A stretch of 64,000 nt of DNA from Orobanche coerulescens (GCA_033398695.1 CM065815.1:99476501-99540500); one strand, 5' to 3'. Shown: positions 1-12,184, counted from the stretch's first letter. Translations and numbers: made by a program. Notes: a model not told the origin generated them from the sequence alone.

Positions 1-2523
1 AACAATAGTCTTCGGCGTACCATGTAATCGAACTATCTCCGAAATAAATACTCGTGCCAACTTCTCTGGTCCCCACGTATCCTTAATGCCTAGAAAATGA
101 GCTGATTTGGTTAAACGATCAACTATTACCCAAATCATGTTCATTCCTGTCCTGGTTCTCGGCATATTAGTGATAAAGTCCATCGATATGTCCTCCCACT
201 TCCATTCAGGAATCGGGAGTGGCTTCAACATTCCGGCAGGCCGTTGATGTTCGATCTTAACCTGCTGACAAGTCAAGCATTTCGAAACATAGTCCGCTAC
301 ATCTTTCTTCATGTTGCCCCACCAGAAATTTTGCTTCAAGTCCTTATACATTTTACTGGTGCCTGGGTGGATAGAATAGGGTGAACTGTGAGCTTCCTTC
401 ATAATTGTATATTTCAGAATATCGATATCAGGAACGCAGAGTCGGTTCTGAAATTTCAAAATTCCATCATCATGAATTAGGAATCCGGGGGCCTTTCCCT
501 TGATTACTTCATCACGTACCCGAATCATTAGAGGATCATCCGCCTGTCTGGATTTGATTTCTTCGGTTAATGATGAAGTTATCTCCATTACGCACAGTTG
601 TCCTTGGACTCTTTGTAACCACACTTCGATTCCTTCACGAATCATCTCTCGTTGAAGGCTAAGTTGGGAGGTCAGTGTCTCCAGCATCTGAATAGAGACA
701 GGCTTGCGGCTAAGTGCATCGGCCACTACATTCGCTTTGCCTGGATGATATAAAATCTCCAAGTCATAGTCCTTGATCAACTCTAACCATCTTCTTTGCC
801 GCATGTTCAACTCTTTCTGACTGAATATGTACTTGAGACTCTTATGATCCGTAAAGATCTGACAGTGAGTCCCGTACAGATAATGCCTCCAGATCTTCAA
901 AGCAAAAACCACTGCTGCTAGCTCCAAATCATGTGTTGGGTAGTTTACTTCATATGTTTTCAGCTGTCGCGACGCATAAGCGATCACCTTATCATTCTGC
1001 ATCAATACGCACCCAAGTCCTTGGTTCGAAGCATCACTGTAAACTATAAATCCTCCAGTTCCCTGCGGAAGTGATAGAATCGGTGCCGTCGTCAGTCTCT
1101 TCTTCAATTCATCAAAGCTAATCTGACATAACTCATTCCATTCAAACTTTTGAGTTTTCTGAAGGAGTCGAGTAAGTGGGCGGGAAATTTTGGAAAACCC
1201 TTCCACGAACCGACGATAATACCCAGCGAGTCCTAAGAAACTTCGGACTTCTTTTACATTCTTTGGAGGTTTCCAATCCATAATTGCTTCGATCTTCTGA
1301 GGATCTACTCGGACTCCTTCAGCTGACACCACATGGCCGAGGAACATTACTTCTTTTAGCCAGAATTCACACTTGGAAAGTTTGGCGTACAATTGCTCGC
1401 TTCTCAAAATTTCCAATACAATCCGCAAATGTTGCGCATGTTCTTCCGGATTCTTAGAATATTCCAGAATATCATCAATGAACACGACCACAAATTTATC
1501 CAAATATTCGATGAACACTCGGTTCATCAACTTCATGAATACAGCAGGCGCATTAGTGAGTCCAAATGGCATCACTATAAACTCATAGTGTCCGTAGCAA
1601 GTTCTGAATGCTGACTTTGGAACATCAGATTCCTTAATCCTCAGCTGATGGTATCCTGATCTTAGATCGATTTTTGAAAACACTGCTGCTCCTTGCAACT
1701 GGTCAAACAGATCATCAATCCGTGGCAACGGATACTTGTTCTTAATCGTCATCTTGTTCAGCTCTCGGTAATCAATACACAGTCGAAGCGATCCATCCTT
1801 CTTTCGAACAAAAAGAACTGGTGCTCCCCAGGGTGAAATGCTTGGCTGAATATAGCCTTTGTCCAGTAATTCTTCCAGTTGCTTCTTCAGTTCGTACATC
1901 TCCGTAGGTGCCATGCGATACGGTGCCTTAGAAATTGGTGTAACTCCGGGTTCTAGCTCAATCGCGAATTCTACTTCCCGTCTTGGAGGTAGTCCAGGCA
2001 ACTCGTCAGGAAATACATCTGGAAATTCGTTCACAATAGGAATGGATGAAAGTTCCACAATTTCATCTTCTTTCTTCATTGCATAACACCAGTACCCGAT
2101 ACAGCCTTGTTTCAACAATTTGACATCTTTCATTGCTTTGATCAACTTTCCTGAGCTTCCTGGTTTCCATCCTTCAAACAGTACTTCGGAGCCATCATCA
2201 GCGATTAGCGAAATATTCCTCCTTCGGTAATTTACAATTGCTCCATATCGATTAAGCCAATCGTCTCCGAGTATTAGGTCATCTCCTTGCATTTCTATCA
2301 CAATTAGGTTTGAGAGCCATTTCTTACCCCCAAATAATACAGGAAAATCTCTAGTCTCTAAGTTCCCAACAATCCTCTCTCCACTCGGTAAACCAACAAC
2401 ATAAGGTTCACAAGTATGAAAACCAGAAATATTCAAACGATTTACACAAGACAAAGAGATAAAAGAATGCGTAGCTCCTGAATCGAATAAAACGCTAACT
2501 GGTTGGGAAAGAATCGACGGGCA
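1..2523 (-). CDS. Element A pol: protease, reverse transcriptase, RNase H, integrase (partial)
   Basis: Pol polyprotein of a gypsy retrotransposon; it would process Gag-Pol, copy RNA to DNA and insert the copy. Read on the minus strand, one frame appears open from about 2523 to the window edge, roughly 840 codons. In order are the protease motif FDSGATHSF (about 2485), the block before RT with [13 protein letters not shown] with [15 protein letters not shown] and the catalytic VFIDDIL (about 1475), RNase H with YSDAS and TDHKSLKY, a linker [15 protein letters not shown], and the HHCC integrase finger followed by the first integrase-core residues ([12 protein letters not shown]). I saw no stop in the stretches I translated by hand. 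The 5' boundary against gag is uncertain because gag runs in another frame near 2495-2523. Best preserved pol in the window, so probably a young insertion. Confidence 0.85.
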
Positions 2524-3792
2524 CGATGCGATGCGATAGCGGATCACGATCGTCTGTCCTTCTCATCTCATACAGGCGTGGGGGAACAGATCCGGCACTC
2601 GATGCCCCCTTTTGGTCCCATTGTCCTCTGCCTCGTCCACGGCCGAAATTTTGAGGCATCTGAACACTTTGCTGCGTCTGTTGAATACTAGCTTCCTTCT
2701 GAACTGGCTGTGACGAATGGGTTCCTTTGTATTTGGTGGCGTCCTTGCAGAACGTCGCACGGTGCCCTTCTTGTCCGCAGTCAAAGCATGTAACTGGGGT
2801 GCGCAAACAATCGCGCCAAAGGTGGCCTGGGCGACCACAATTAAAACACTTCCTAGCTGTATCCGTCGTGGTGACACCGATCCGTAATTCTTTCCGTTCT
2901 TGGATGGGTGCGGAGGTTTCTTGAAAGAAAAGAAGTCCGGGCCTTGCAGGCCACCGCTTTGTGCTCAGAAAGTACCGAGACTTTCTGTTTCTTCGACTCC
3001 ATAAACTTCTCCATTCTCGCTTCTTTAATTTCATACGCCAACGCCTTATCCTGGTATTGGCGGAGAGTGGTACATTCAAACCGGACATGTACCTCTGGAT
3101 TTCCGGTTTCATTCTCATTTCAAAATGAATCATCATCTCTGCATCTTACGACCGGATGTCGAACAAATGCTAATTCTTTGGTTAAACGCCTTGATAAATG
3201 CAGGATACGGGTTCATCCGATGGTGAGCAGAAAAATTCTCGAATTTTGGCTTCCCTCACAGGACGAGGGCAATCGAGCCTCCATCATCATTTTAAATTCC
3301 GCCCAATCGGCATCATGATCTACGGGTCGGATAGCTTCCCACCACTCGGATGCTTCTCCTGTCAGAAGGTACTGGGCAATAGGAGCTCTCCTGTCATTTG
3401 GGCAATTAATTCCAGCAAAAATTTTCTCCAGTTCCTTCAACCAATGGTCCCAAGTGGGAGTCTCGGAAAAGCCGTCAAATTTGGGTGGTTGCATCTTTGC
3501 CACCTCTTGTAACCATCGGTCACCTCGATTTCCCATTTCTGGAATCCTTTGTTGTCCATCTCCTGCCGAATTCTGCCGCCACTTGCATTCGGTCCACGAC
3601 CTGCGCGAACTGAGTCATCTGGTTCACGACTTGACGAAGGATTTATGGTACACCAGGTTCCGGTTCGTTATTGATGGATTGCTGCGGCTCGCCTGAGCTA
3701 TGACTAGCCTGATTAGAAGGCGACGCCTCCCTTTCAGCATTCCTCCGTCCGCGTCCACGACCGCGACCACGTCCACGTCCGCCTCTCAACAT
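2495..3792 (-). pseudogene. Element A gag (frameshifted)
   Basis: Gag capsid/nucleocapsid gene, which would package the retrotransposon RNA. A plausible start is the ATG at 3792, opening an Arg/Gly-rich N-terminus. An early stop follows (GVP-stop). The capsid homology core (3536-3213) has the typical PPKFDGFSE and GEASEWWEAI motifs. The frame then breaks and continues at 3136-2495 into a nucleocapsid with two CCHC zinc knuckles, CFNCGRPGHLWRDC and CFDCGQEGHRATFC, and an RGRGRG tail. At least one stop and one frameshift are visible, so this copy cannot make full-length Gag, even though its pol looks open. Confidence 0.8.
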
Positions 3793-4010
3793 ACTGTAAG
3801 TACAAGTACTTAATATACAGGAAACAACATTGTTCTAATGTTCAAGTATAAAGAGACATAACATGTAAAAAATGAGATAGAGTTTAGGAACTTACAACCA
3901 CCGTTCGCATGAAGACGTAGGCAGTGCGGTGATGTCATTCACGGCCGGTTACTTCAAAAGACATAAATGACCCCTACTTTAACCCAACGGCCAAGATATC
4001 CATAATCTTA

Positions 4011-4022
4011 GCTCCGATACCA
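4011..4022 (-). other. Primer-binding site of element A
   Basis: TGGTATCGGAGC on the minus strand, five bases from the LTR edge, is the usual plant initiator-methionine tRNA primer site with one change from TGGTATCAGAGC. It fixes the strand of the element and the inner LTR edge. Confidence 0.85.
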
Positions 4023-4916
4023 TATTCTGTAACACCCCCGATATATTCAGGAATATTACAGCGCCGTAAATCCTTTACATAAGGATTTACAAGGCTGATT
4101 AAAAGAAAAGACAATAACAGATACCGCTTTATGAAATTGCTGAAGTAAAATACAACCGTCTGGTTCAAAAATCGAAATACAAATATCCAAGGAAATTTAT
4201 TACATCATTAAAATCCCAACATTATAAACAGACGACGTACTTATTAAAGTATCCAACAAATAACAGACAGTAAACCCGGCCGGAACATCACTTTGCACCC
4301 TCGTCATCATGCATTTCCAGTGGTTGTTTCCCCGCTCTCCTGGATCCTGAACAAACAAAATGTTCACCCCCGAAGGGGTTAGCACAACGATGCTAGTACA
4401 AGTACAATAATTATACAACAGTGATATAATCAACAATTATATCTTACAAGTTTCTCCAACGAGAATATCCACAACACATATCATATCATAACAGTTTCAA
4501 CATACTGATGGTATTCCAACGATCCAGCGCACACAGCTATAGATTCCCATGATGATCCCGTCGGACCAACACATGGTGGAACTACCTGTCCAACGATCCA
4601 GCGCACACAGCTATAGATTCCCATGATGATTCCCGTCGGATCAACACATGGTGGACATATAATCACAACATATTTACACGATACAATCACATTGTCATAA
4701 TATAAACATTTCTAATTAGAATACTTGCCTCGGTTCGAAGACAAGAACAATACTTCCACGAGAACGAAACGCTCGAAGGTTGCCCCTCTCGATCAATCAC
4801 GTAGCAAAGTTCGAACCTTAAATAAGAGAAATAACATGGAATTCATCTTAGGTCGAACGAACATCTAACAATCCGAATTACGGTTGAGAGTCTATAAAAC
4901 GAAAACTGTCTGACCT

Positions 4917-5130
4917 GAATAACGTACGTTACATGTCCTCTGTAACGTACGTTAAACTTATTCGTTAGCGTACGTAAACTATGAAGTATAGCGTACGCTA
5001 AACATATACCAACAGTTCCTCTCTGATCAGTCGTCTGATAGTGTAACGTGCGTTACGTACCGAACGTAGCGTACGTTAACAACGTCATATAACGTACGTT
5101 AGTAACCAAACTTAACGTACGTTAATCATG
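4917..5130. promoter_or_regulatory. Cluster of GTAC-centred palindromes in LTR A (cluster 1)
   Basis: About eight copies of (A/G)CGTACG(T/C), most extended to the palindrome TAACGTACGTTA, lie within some 210 bases. The core carries overlapping ACGT (plant bZIP core) and GTAC (SBP/SPL core) words. Regulatory function is inferred from motif content only. Confidence 0.5.
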
Positions 5131-5976
5131 CATGTCAGTTTCTCACTGGACGGATGACTGGCTCGATTAGTGACGAAGTATTACGAAATTCTTAGTGAGT
5201 AATCTAATATACCTTCAAATATATATATCATACTCATGAATGATCTCCGGATTAATATCTTCAATTTCAAGGATACGGATATCATCGTAATACTATTTTC
5301 AATCTTGATTGAAATACTCATACAAGGTTCGGTTGGTCTAAGGTTAATGTAATTGATCTAATATCGTCATTAAATCCAGGCTTATACCGATGGCGAACTA
5401 CTTATTCCATCTATGCAAGCAAGATTACAACTATGATGATTCTTTCCAAGATCCATTGGTAAAAGTGGAAATTGACACTCAGTTTACAATCAACATGACG
5501 ATAACTTTTGATACGGTTAATAATTCACTATCCTCATCTATGGCATAACCAGGTTCAACTACGGTGTTCTACGCCATAATAGTTCGATCATTATAGTTTA
5601 AATATGATACTAGGTCGCATACGTCGTCAAAGTGATCTACTGATCTTGGTAATGCAATCATATCGTCCTAATCAACATAACTTCAAGATTGGAAGTAGTA
5701 TAACATACCTTAAGAGGAAGATAATACTGAGACTCTAAGTAAAAATCCAACTCCGGTTGCTTCAACGCTGACTCGTGATGATTTCTACTCCAAAGTCCAA
5801 TATAAGTTGTCTTCAATGATCAAGTAGTATCATACAAGCTCAATGATTCAGTAACAATTGATATAAAGGTGTTAAAAGAGGCTGGAAATCTTCTGGGAAC
5901 GAATATGATGAAGTTTAGGAGCAAAAGGACGAGTTGAAATGAATTGGGGTGCTGCTCCTTTTATAACTTTCTGAGT

Positions 5977-6330
5977 GTTACGTACGCTACGGCTACTTCA
6001 TAACGTACGTTATCGCCCAAAATAGTTCACTGTCTGATTTCTGAACTTCATTACGTATGCTATACTGAACGAGTTACGTACGTAACCCATATAGTTTGCG
6101 TACGCTACACAATGTTCATAACGTACGTTAAGCCGTTGACTTAAAAAGGTGTCCAGATTCATGCCGTGCGAATCTGGTGGGTATCTTGGTCGAGCCCACC
6201 ACCATGTACTCCATGTGCTAGCCGGCCCATCCAATAATTGACCGCATTACGTACGCTACGCTTCATCCGTAGCGTACGTTAACATTAACAGATTACGTAC
6301 GTTAAGTTACACTCTTAACGTACGTTATCA
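5977..6330. promoter_or_regulatory. Cluster of GTAC-centred palindromes in LTR A (cluster 2)
   Basis: Second cluster of about nine TTACGTACGCTA / TAACGTACGTTA words in the LTR part nearest the 5' end of the element, the U3-like part where enhancers normally lie. Equivalent clusters occur in LTR B (7623-7708, 8686-8900) and the solo LTR (32200-32490, 33250-33640). Confidence 0.5.
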
Positions 6331-6486
6331 CGTATATGCATGGAGGAAAATTTATATGTTGCCACACCCATGAATAAGGATACAAATACGATAATGATCA
6401 TACTCCATTATCAATATCATCATTCCCAAAATAATACAGGGTTCAAAGTACAGATGAAATACACAGTAATAAATCCGGTTATTACA

Positions 6487-7436
6487 GCATTAAGGACACT
6501 TGGGGACCCGAGTGGTTGGCACGAGTGTTTATTTCAGAGATAGTTGGATTGCATGGTACGCCGAAGACCATTATTTCTGATCGAGACGGCCGTTTTGTGT
6601 CTCATTTTTGGAAAGCAGTTCATAAGGCCTTGGGGACCGAGTTGAACTTCAGTACAACTTATCATCCGTAGATAGACGGATAATTCGAGAGGACTGTTCA
6701 AACGGTGGAAGACATGCTGAGGGCATGTGCCTTAGATTGGTCAAATGATTGGGAAATTCATCTGCCGTTGACTGAATTCACCTACAACAATAGTTGGCAT
6801 GCTTCCATTAAGATGTCACCATTTGAGGCTTTATATGGTAGGAGATGTAGATCTCCCCTATGTTGGGACGATTCATCAGACTTGATCGGGACAAAACCAG
6901 AGTTGATCATACGGACACGAGAGAAGATAGCCTTAATTCGTGAAAGGATGTTGACCGCCCAAAGTCGACATAAATCTTATGAATACGTACGCCGTCGCCC
7001 ATTGGAGTTCAGTACTGGAGATCATGTACTTTTAAAGGTTTCTCCTACTCGGGGAATCTTTCGTTTCAGAAGAAAGGGGAAGTTCAGTCCAAGATATATC
7101 GGACCGTTCGAAATTCTTGAGAGAGTTGGGGAATATGCATACAGATTGGCATTACCGCCGTCATTGAGCCATGTTCATAACGTGTTCTACGTATCCCAGT
7201 TACGGAGATATATACCGGATCCTAGTCATGTCATTGATTTCAGCGAGATCGAAGTCGCTCAGGATGGAACGTTTGAAGAAAGACCGGTCAGGATATTCGA
7301 GAGTCGAGTTAAGCAGTTGAGGAACAAATCAATCGCTTTGGTCAAAGTTCAGTGGTCACGCCACGGAGTGGAAGAGGCCAGTTGGGAAACGAAAGATAAC
7401 ATGAAGTCCAGATATCCAGAGTTATTTACTTCTTGA
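6487..7436 (+). pseudogene. Integrase C-terminal part of element B
   Basis: The frame resumes exactly at the edge of LTR A with IKDTWGPE, the same integrase position that element A carries near base 90. It continues through SDRDGRF, the HPQSDGQSERT-like block and TYNNSWHASI, a GPFEILERVG segment, and a final VKVQWSRHGVEEASWE segment typical of plant chromovirus chromodomain-like tails. Two stops fall in one short block near 6670-6682, where relatives have glutamine codons (CAG to TAG, CAA to TAA). The rest is open to the natural stop at 7434. The 5' two-thirds of element B lies beyond element A, left of the window. Confidence 0.88.
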
Positions 7437-7471
7437 GTTTCGGGACGAAACTCCTTTTTAGTAGGAGAGTA

Positions 7472-9638
7472 TGTAATATCCGGATTTATTATTGTGTATT
7501 TCATCTGTTTTGAACCCTGTATTATTTAGAATTGTGATATCGATAATTGGAGTATGATATTCTCGTATTTGAACCCTTGTACATGAGTATGGCAACATGT
7601 AATTTCTCCCATGCAAATATGTGATAACGTACGCTAACAAAGATAGCTTAACATACGCTATCTGTTAGAATTAGCGTACGCTACGAATGTAGCGTAGCGT
7701 GCGTTAACCAGTCAATTATTGAGGTGGGCGGCTAGCACATGCGCCAGCCGGACGTGGGTCTGGATGAGATTCCCACAGACGAACCTGGACAATTTTGGAG
7801 TCAACGCTTATTAGCGTGCGCTAAGGATAGTAGGATACCGTGCGCTTATCAGCTAATGTGCATAAAACTTTATAAAAGGGACAACACTCCATTTCTTCTT
7901 GTTCCCTTCGCTCGTCCTCATTTCTTGATAGTCCAGAGAACCTTCCCTCCTTTTTAAACACACATAGACCACCTCCACTTTATCACTGAAGATTGGATGT
8001 CACTTGTGCTTGATCATTGGAGTGGAGATACGTCTTGATTTGGCAAACAAGCAACCGGAGTCGGATTCTACTTGTTGTCTTGGTGTTTTTCATCTTAAGT
8101 TATGTTATACTACTTTCAACCTTGAATTCGTGTTCTTAAGGATATGAAGATCATACTATAGAGATATTGAGTTCCATTTATGAATTATCCAAACAACATC
8201 ATGTTTATAAGTTAATCATTGGAAACATCATGATTAGCATCCTACCACATCGAATGATGAGAGAAATATTCTGAGATTAATCATCCGTATGGATAACGCT
8301 ACCATATGGATCGTAGACGTAAAGTTGATGTCACTTTTGTTAGAAGGACTTAGGAAAGAATCATAGAAGATTTCATCCTTTCATATAAGTTGGAATTGTT
8401 AGTTCATCTTCATGGTTAAATCGGGATGTATTGATGATATTGGAATCTAGTGCATCAACCTCAAGATCACCGAACTTCGCATGGGAATTGTAACTAAGAT
8501 GGAATATGGTGTTGTGATAATTATGCGTATTCTTGCACCTCGAAGATATTTGAATCCGTGAGAACATTTGTAATAGGATGAACATAATATGCAGGGAGAT
8601 AACGTATATTAAACACTGAGGATTTCGTAAGTTTTATCATGTTAGAATAGTCGACTGCCCAGGAAGAACTTTCGTACATGATTAGAGTGCGCTAAAGCTT
8701 TATGGTTAACGTGCGCTATCTAGCATAAGTTAACGTACGCTACGCTTGGAACGTAACGTGCGTTATGTGATCAGACGAGTCAGTCGACTGATCAGTGAGG
8801 CACTGATAGTGTATGGTTAGCGTACGCTAGACTGCGTATCTTTGTGTGCGCTAACGAGTAGCCTTAGCATACGCTACATAAGATACGTAGCGTGCGTTAA
8901 GCAAGCCAGGCAGATTATAATTTATGTACTTCCGACCATAATTTAGATTGTTAGACATTTGTATGACGTGAGATGAATTCTATAATATCTATGTTGTTAA
9001 GATTCGAGCTTAGCAACATGATTGATCGAACGGGGCGACCTTTGAGTGTCTTGATATCCGTGGAAACTTTATTCTTGTCATCGAACCGAGGCAAGTACTT
9101 TAATTAGAATTGTTTATATTATGTCAGTTATATTGTGATTGTATTATGTACATGTGATTGTGATTAAATGTCCACCATGCGTTGATCCGACGGGAATCAT
9201 CATGGGAATCTATAACTGTGTGCGCTGGATCGTTGGACAGGTAGTTCCACCATGCGTTGGTCTGACGGGATCATCATGGGAATCTATAGCCGTGTGCGCT
9301 GGATCGTTAGAATACCATCAGTATGTTGAGACTGTTATGATGTGATATGTGTTGTTGTTATTTCTCGCTGGAGAAATTTGTCATGATTATTGTTGATTAA
9401 ATCATTGTTATATGATTATCGTACTTGTACTAGCATCGTTGTGCTAACCCCTTCAGGGGTGGACATTTGTTTATGTTCAGAACCTAGGAGAGCGGGGAAA
9501 CAACCACTGGAGCTGCATGACGACGAGGGTGCAGAGTGATGTTCCGGCCGAGTTTATTGTCTGTTGTTTGTTATTTTAATAAGTACTTGAGTACGTCGTA
9601 ATTCGTGATGTTTGTATTTCAGTGATGTATTATTATTC
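7472..9638 (+). repeat. 3' LTR of element B (3' end cut)
   Basis: Starts TGTAATATCCGG right after a purine-rich stretch (about 7461-7471) and follows LTR A and the solo LTR base for base in many blocks, including GTAC palindromes and the CTAACCCC-loop-GGGG motif near 9448. The match is lost near 9638, where unrelated sequence begins, so the last few hundred bases and the CA end are missing or displaced. Confidence 0.85.
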
Positions 9639-11040
9639 TTCATTTGTGGCTTTGATTCCACAAATGATTCAATTTTTTCTTCTTAGTGTTTAATTGTGGA
9701 TCTTGATTTGTGGCTTTGATTCCACAATTGAGATAACACTTTAATTCTTGCTATAAATCGGAATTACTTGAAGAAAAAAAATCGAGAGTTGTGAGGAACA
9801 ATATATTTCGTCCGATCCGGTTTATAGTCCAAGCAAGATTAGGTAGCTCGTTGCCCACACAACGTCTGGATTAAGGCGGGATCATACTCTAGAAGATTTT
9901 CTGAAAGAGATCAAGAAACCAACCACTATGCTTCAAAAGGTAAATATCCTATGATCTTCGATCTAGATTAGGATATTGTATTTACCAATGAATTTATTTA
10001 ATAAATAATAAATAGTATTTAAATTGCTTATTAATCTTAGTAGTTAATTAATTAGCATGCCTAAATAGGTTTTGTGCTCGTGGATGTGCAAAATGCTTTT
10101 ATCAAATTTTCCCCAACTTCGCTTCCGCTGCGTTTTATTTCCAACATTTGGTATTGGGGACAGAATTTTTGGCTTTTGCTATTTTAATTAATTTTTGTGA
10201 TTAATTGATAGCAATTTAAATATTCATGTAATTTGATGTTGGAATATTTTGCTAGATGTGTTCTTGCAGGGAATATTATCCAATTGTCAAGGTTACATGA
10301 CTGGTTAATTTTATTATTTTTGTGCTATTGTAGGTTTGGCCCGGTTTTGAAGCATGTAATTTTTTCCTTGAGAAAATATGCGGGTAGATCTAGGATCTTA
10401 TTTTTTGTGTAATTTTGTAGTAAATTCGATGTATTTTATTTTGTATAAAATTGTAATCGAATTCGGAGAAGGCAAAATCACGAAGAAGTAGAGCAGAGCT
10501 GGGACACCCGGACTGCTAGACAGCAGCAGCCAGCAGCGTCGAGCATCCTGTTTTGGGCTAGTTCGTCGGTTCGGGTCGGGTCGTCCAGTTTTTGGTTCGA
10601 TCCGTTTTACCGCCGCTCGTTGCGTCCGCTGGAGTGTCGCGATTTTAAACTTGAATTTTTTGTATGTAATTCATTTTTCATAAAAGTGAATTTTAATTTC
10701 GGGAATCCACGACCCGACCGGGGAGGAGTGACAAGATGCTTGATCCAGTGAGAGATATTGAGTCGAAGATTTTCTCAGGTTCAATTCAGGAAAGAAGACC
10801 ATGATAATTGAATAATTTAATTATCCACGCGTTTATTTTGGTTTTTACTGTTTTGATGTATGACATGTATGAATGTATGCGTGATACGTTTCTTGCATGT
10901 TAAGATGAGAGAATTAAAAACTTTAAGGCTAAAATAACTAAATGATTAAATTGATTTATTTTTTAAAATAAAATCAAATTGGCCTGCATGATTAATTTAA
11001 AAATTATGAAGTAATTAGCATACGCGTTAACATTGGGGTC
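9639..11040 (+). other. Unassigned; possible LTR and primer site of a decayed element
   Basis: No coding frame found. Near 9643 and 9706 the phrase TTGTGGCTTTGATTCCACAA is repeated. Near 10120-10143 is TTCCGCTGCG...CCAACA, resembling the end of many copia LTRs, followed by TTTGGTATTGGGGAC, a weak match to a primer site. A TR-type or copia remnant is possible but weakly supported. Confidence 0.3.
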
Positions 11041-12169
11041 TTCCTCCATACCGGATGTGCTAATTATAAGTTTACTAGTTTTTTCATATGAACGATAGAT
11101 CAATATAGCATCGAATATAAGTAATGTTGATCACAATAACGATAAATCAGCTGTTTCCACACTCCATAGAAGTGTTTAAATGACCAAGTAACTGTTCAGT
11201 ATATCAATGATAAGAAAGTCGCAAGATTCATAGCTTCCAGAAGAAAGTTCAAAGTTAGCTTTAGCACTAGTGTATGCAGCACTTCCTCACGAATTCAGTT
11301 TTCCTAGGTATGCAAATGCACACATCTGGATATATTTTTCAGAAATCTACAACGTAATAAATGCAGCAAGAATCATACTTCTTTGAGGGGCTTGGACCCG
11401 ATACTGAGGCTTCATCGAGGGGCACAACCACTGAGTATTGAAATGCAATTTAGAATGTTGGGCATTCTCTGCTGTGTCTGCAACAAAATTATGTACTTAT
11501 CTGATTTCAGAAGAAAAAATAGAAATAGTATAAAACGGCAAAAGAAATGAAGCCTAGAAACCACTATCAGATCTTCTTCCAAGCTTTCAAAATTGATCTC
11601 ACCACAAAGTACATACTTTTATCAAATGGATATATCTATCTACTTAGTCCCAAAACATGTGTAGGAATTAGGATGTTATATAAATTCTACAATCAACATA
11701 TATGACAAGGGGACCACCCTAGAAGCAAATCTGTCTTTAGCATATGCAAACAAACTTCATCAAGAATCAGTTCAGGTTTCTGCAGAATAGAAAAAAAGTA
11801 TCTCTTAAGTGCCAGCTATACCAGTCCCAGGTTCTCGGGAATGGAGAGGGAAATGTGGTATATTTGAACTGCAACTGCAACTGCAACTCTGAAACTTTTA
11901 CACCATCAAAGTCCCTTAATTGCCATACTCACTCATAATTCATTATGTCAGTCCATTGAGAAAAAAGAGTCAACAAGGGTGATTCATACTGAATCATAAT
12001 GTGAAAAGACAAGGTTTAGGACATCACCCCCCTCTCCCAAAACGAAAAAAAAAAAATTCCATCTATGAAAATAAAAATATAAAGCTAAAAAATCGAGAGT
12101 GCTGCAAGGTGAAAGACTATGATGAAGCTATGAGGAAAAGGAACCATTGCTAAGGTTAAACCAAAGCAT
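11041..12169. other. Unassigned non-coding stretch
   Basis: AT-rich, no long frame and no recognised repeat except a short TGCAAC run near 11870. It was the target of the LINE insertion, because it ends in the 5' target duplication. Confidence 0.4.
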
Positions 12170-12184
12170 AAAAAGTATCTAATC

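Larger units (their letters stand above)
1..6486 (-). mobile_element. Ty3/gypsy chromovirus element A (left end outside window)
   Basis: LTR retrotransposon read on the minus strand in the order 5' LTR (4028-6486), primer site (4011-4022), gag (about 3792-2495), then protease-RT-RNase H-integrase down to base 1. The 3' end of integrase and the 3' LTR lie left of the window. Domain order with integrase last is the Ty3/gypsy order. The closest relatives in the window (elements B and gypsy-2) end in a chromodomain-like segment, so a Tekay/Del-type chromovirus is inferred. It sits inside the integrase gene of element B, whose reading frame resumes at 6487. Confidence 0.9.
4028..6486 (-). repeat. 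5' LTR of element A
   Basis: About 2.46 kb, starting TGTAATAACCGG (minus strand, 6486) and ending GGGGTGTTACA (4028), so a TG...CA LTR. The same sequence recurs as the LTR of element B (7472 onward) and as the solo LTR at 31271-33786. It contains two clusters of TAACGTACGTTA-like palindromes and a CCCC-loop-GGGG hairpin near 4368. Its outer edge joins element B integrase directly. Confidence 0.9.

Noticed and set aside
7739..7957. 72-residue frame in LTR B
   Set aside because: Lies within the LTR and is not kept open in LTR A or the solo LTR.
11866..11886. TGCAAC repeat as a microsatellite of note
   Set aside because: Only about four units; too short to mean anything.
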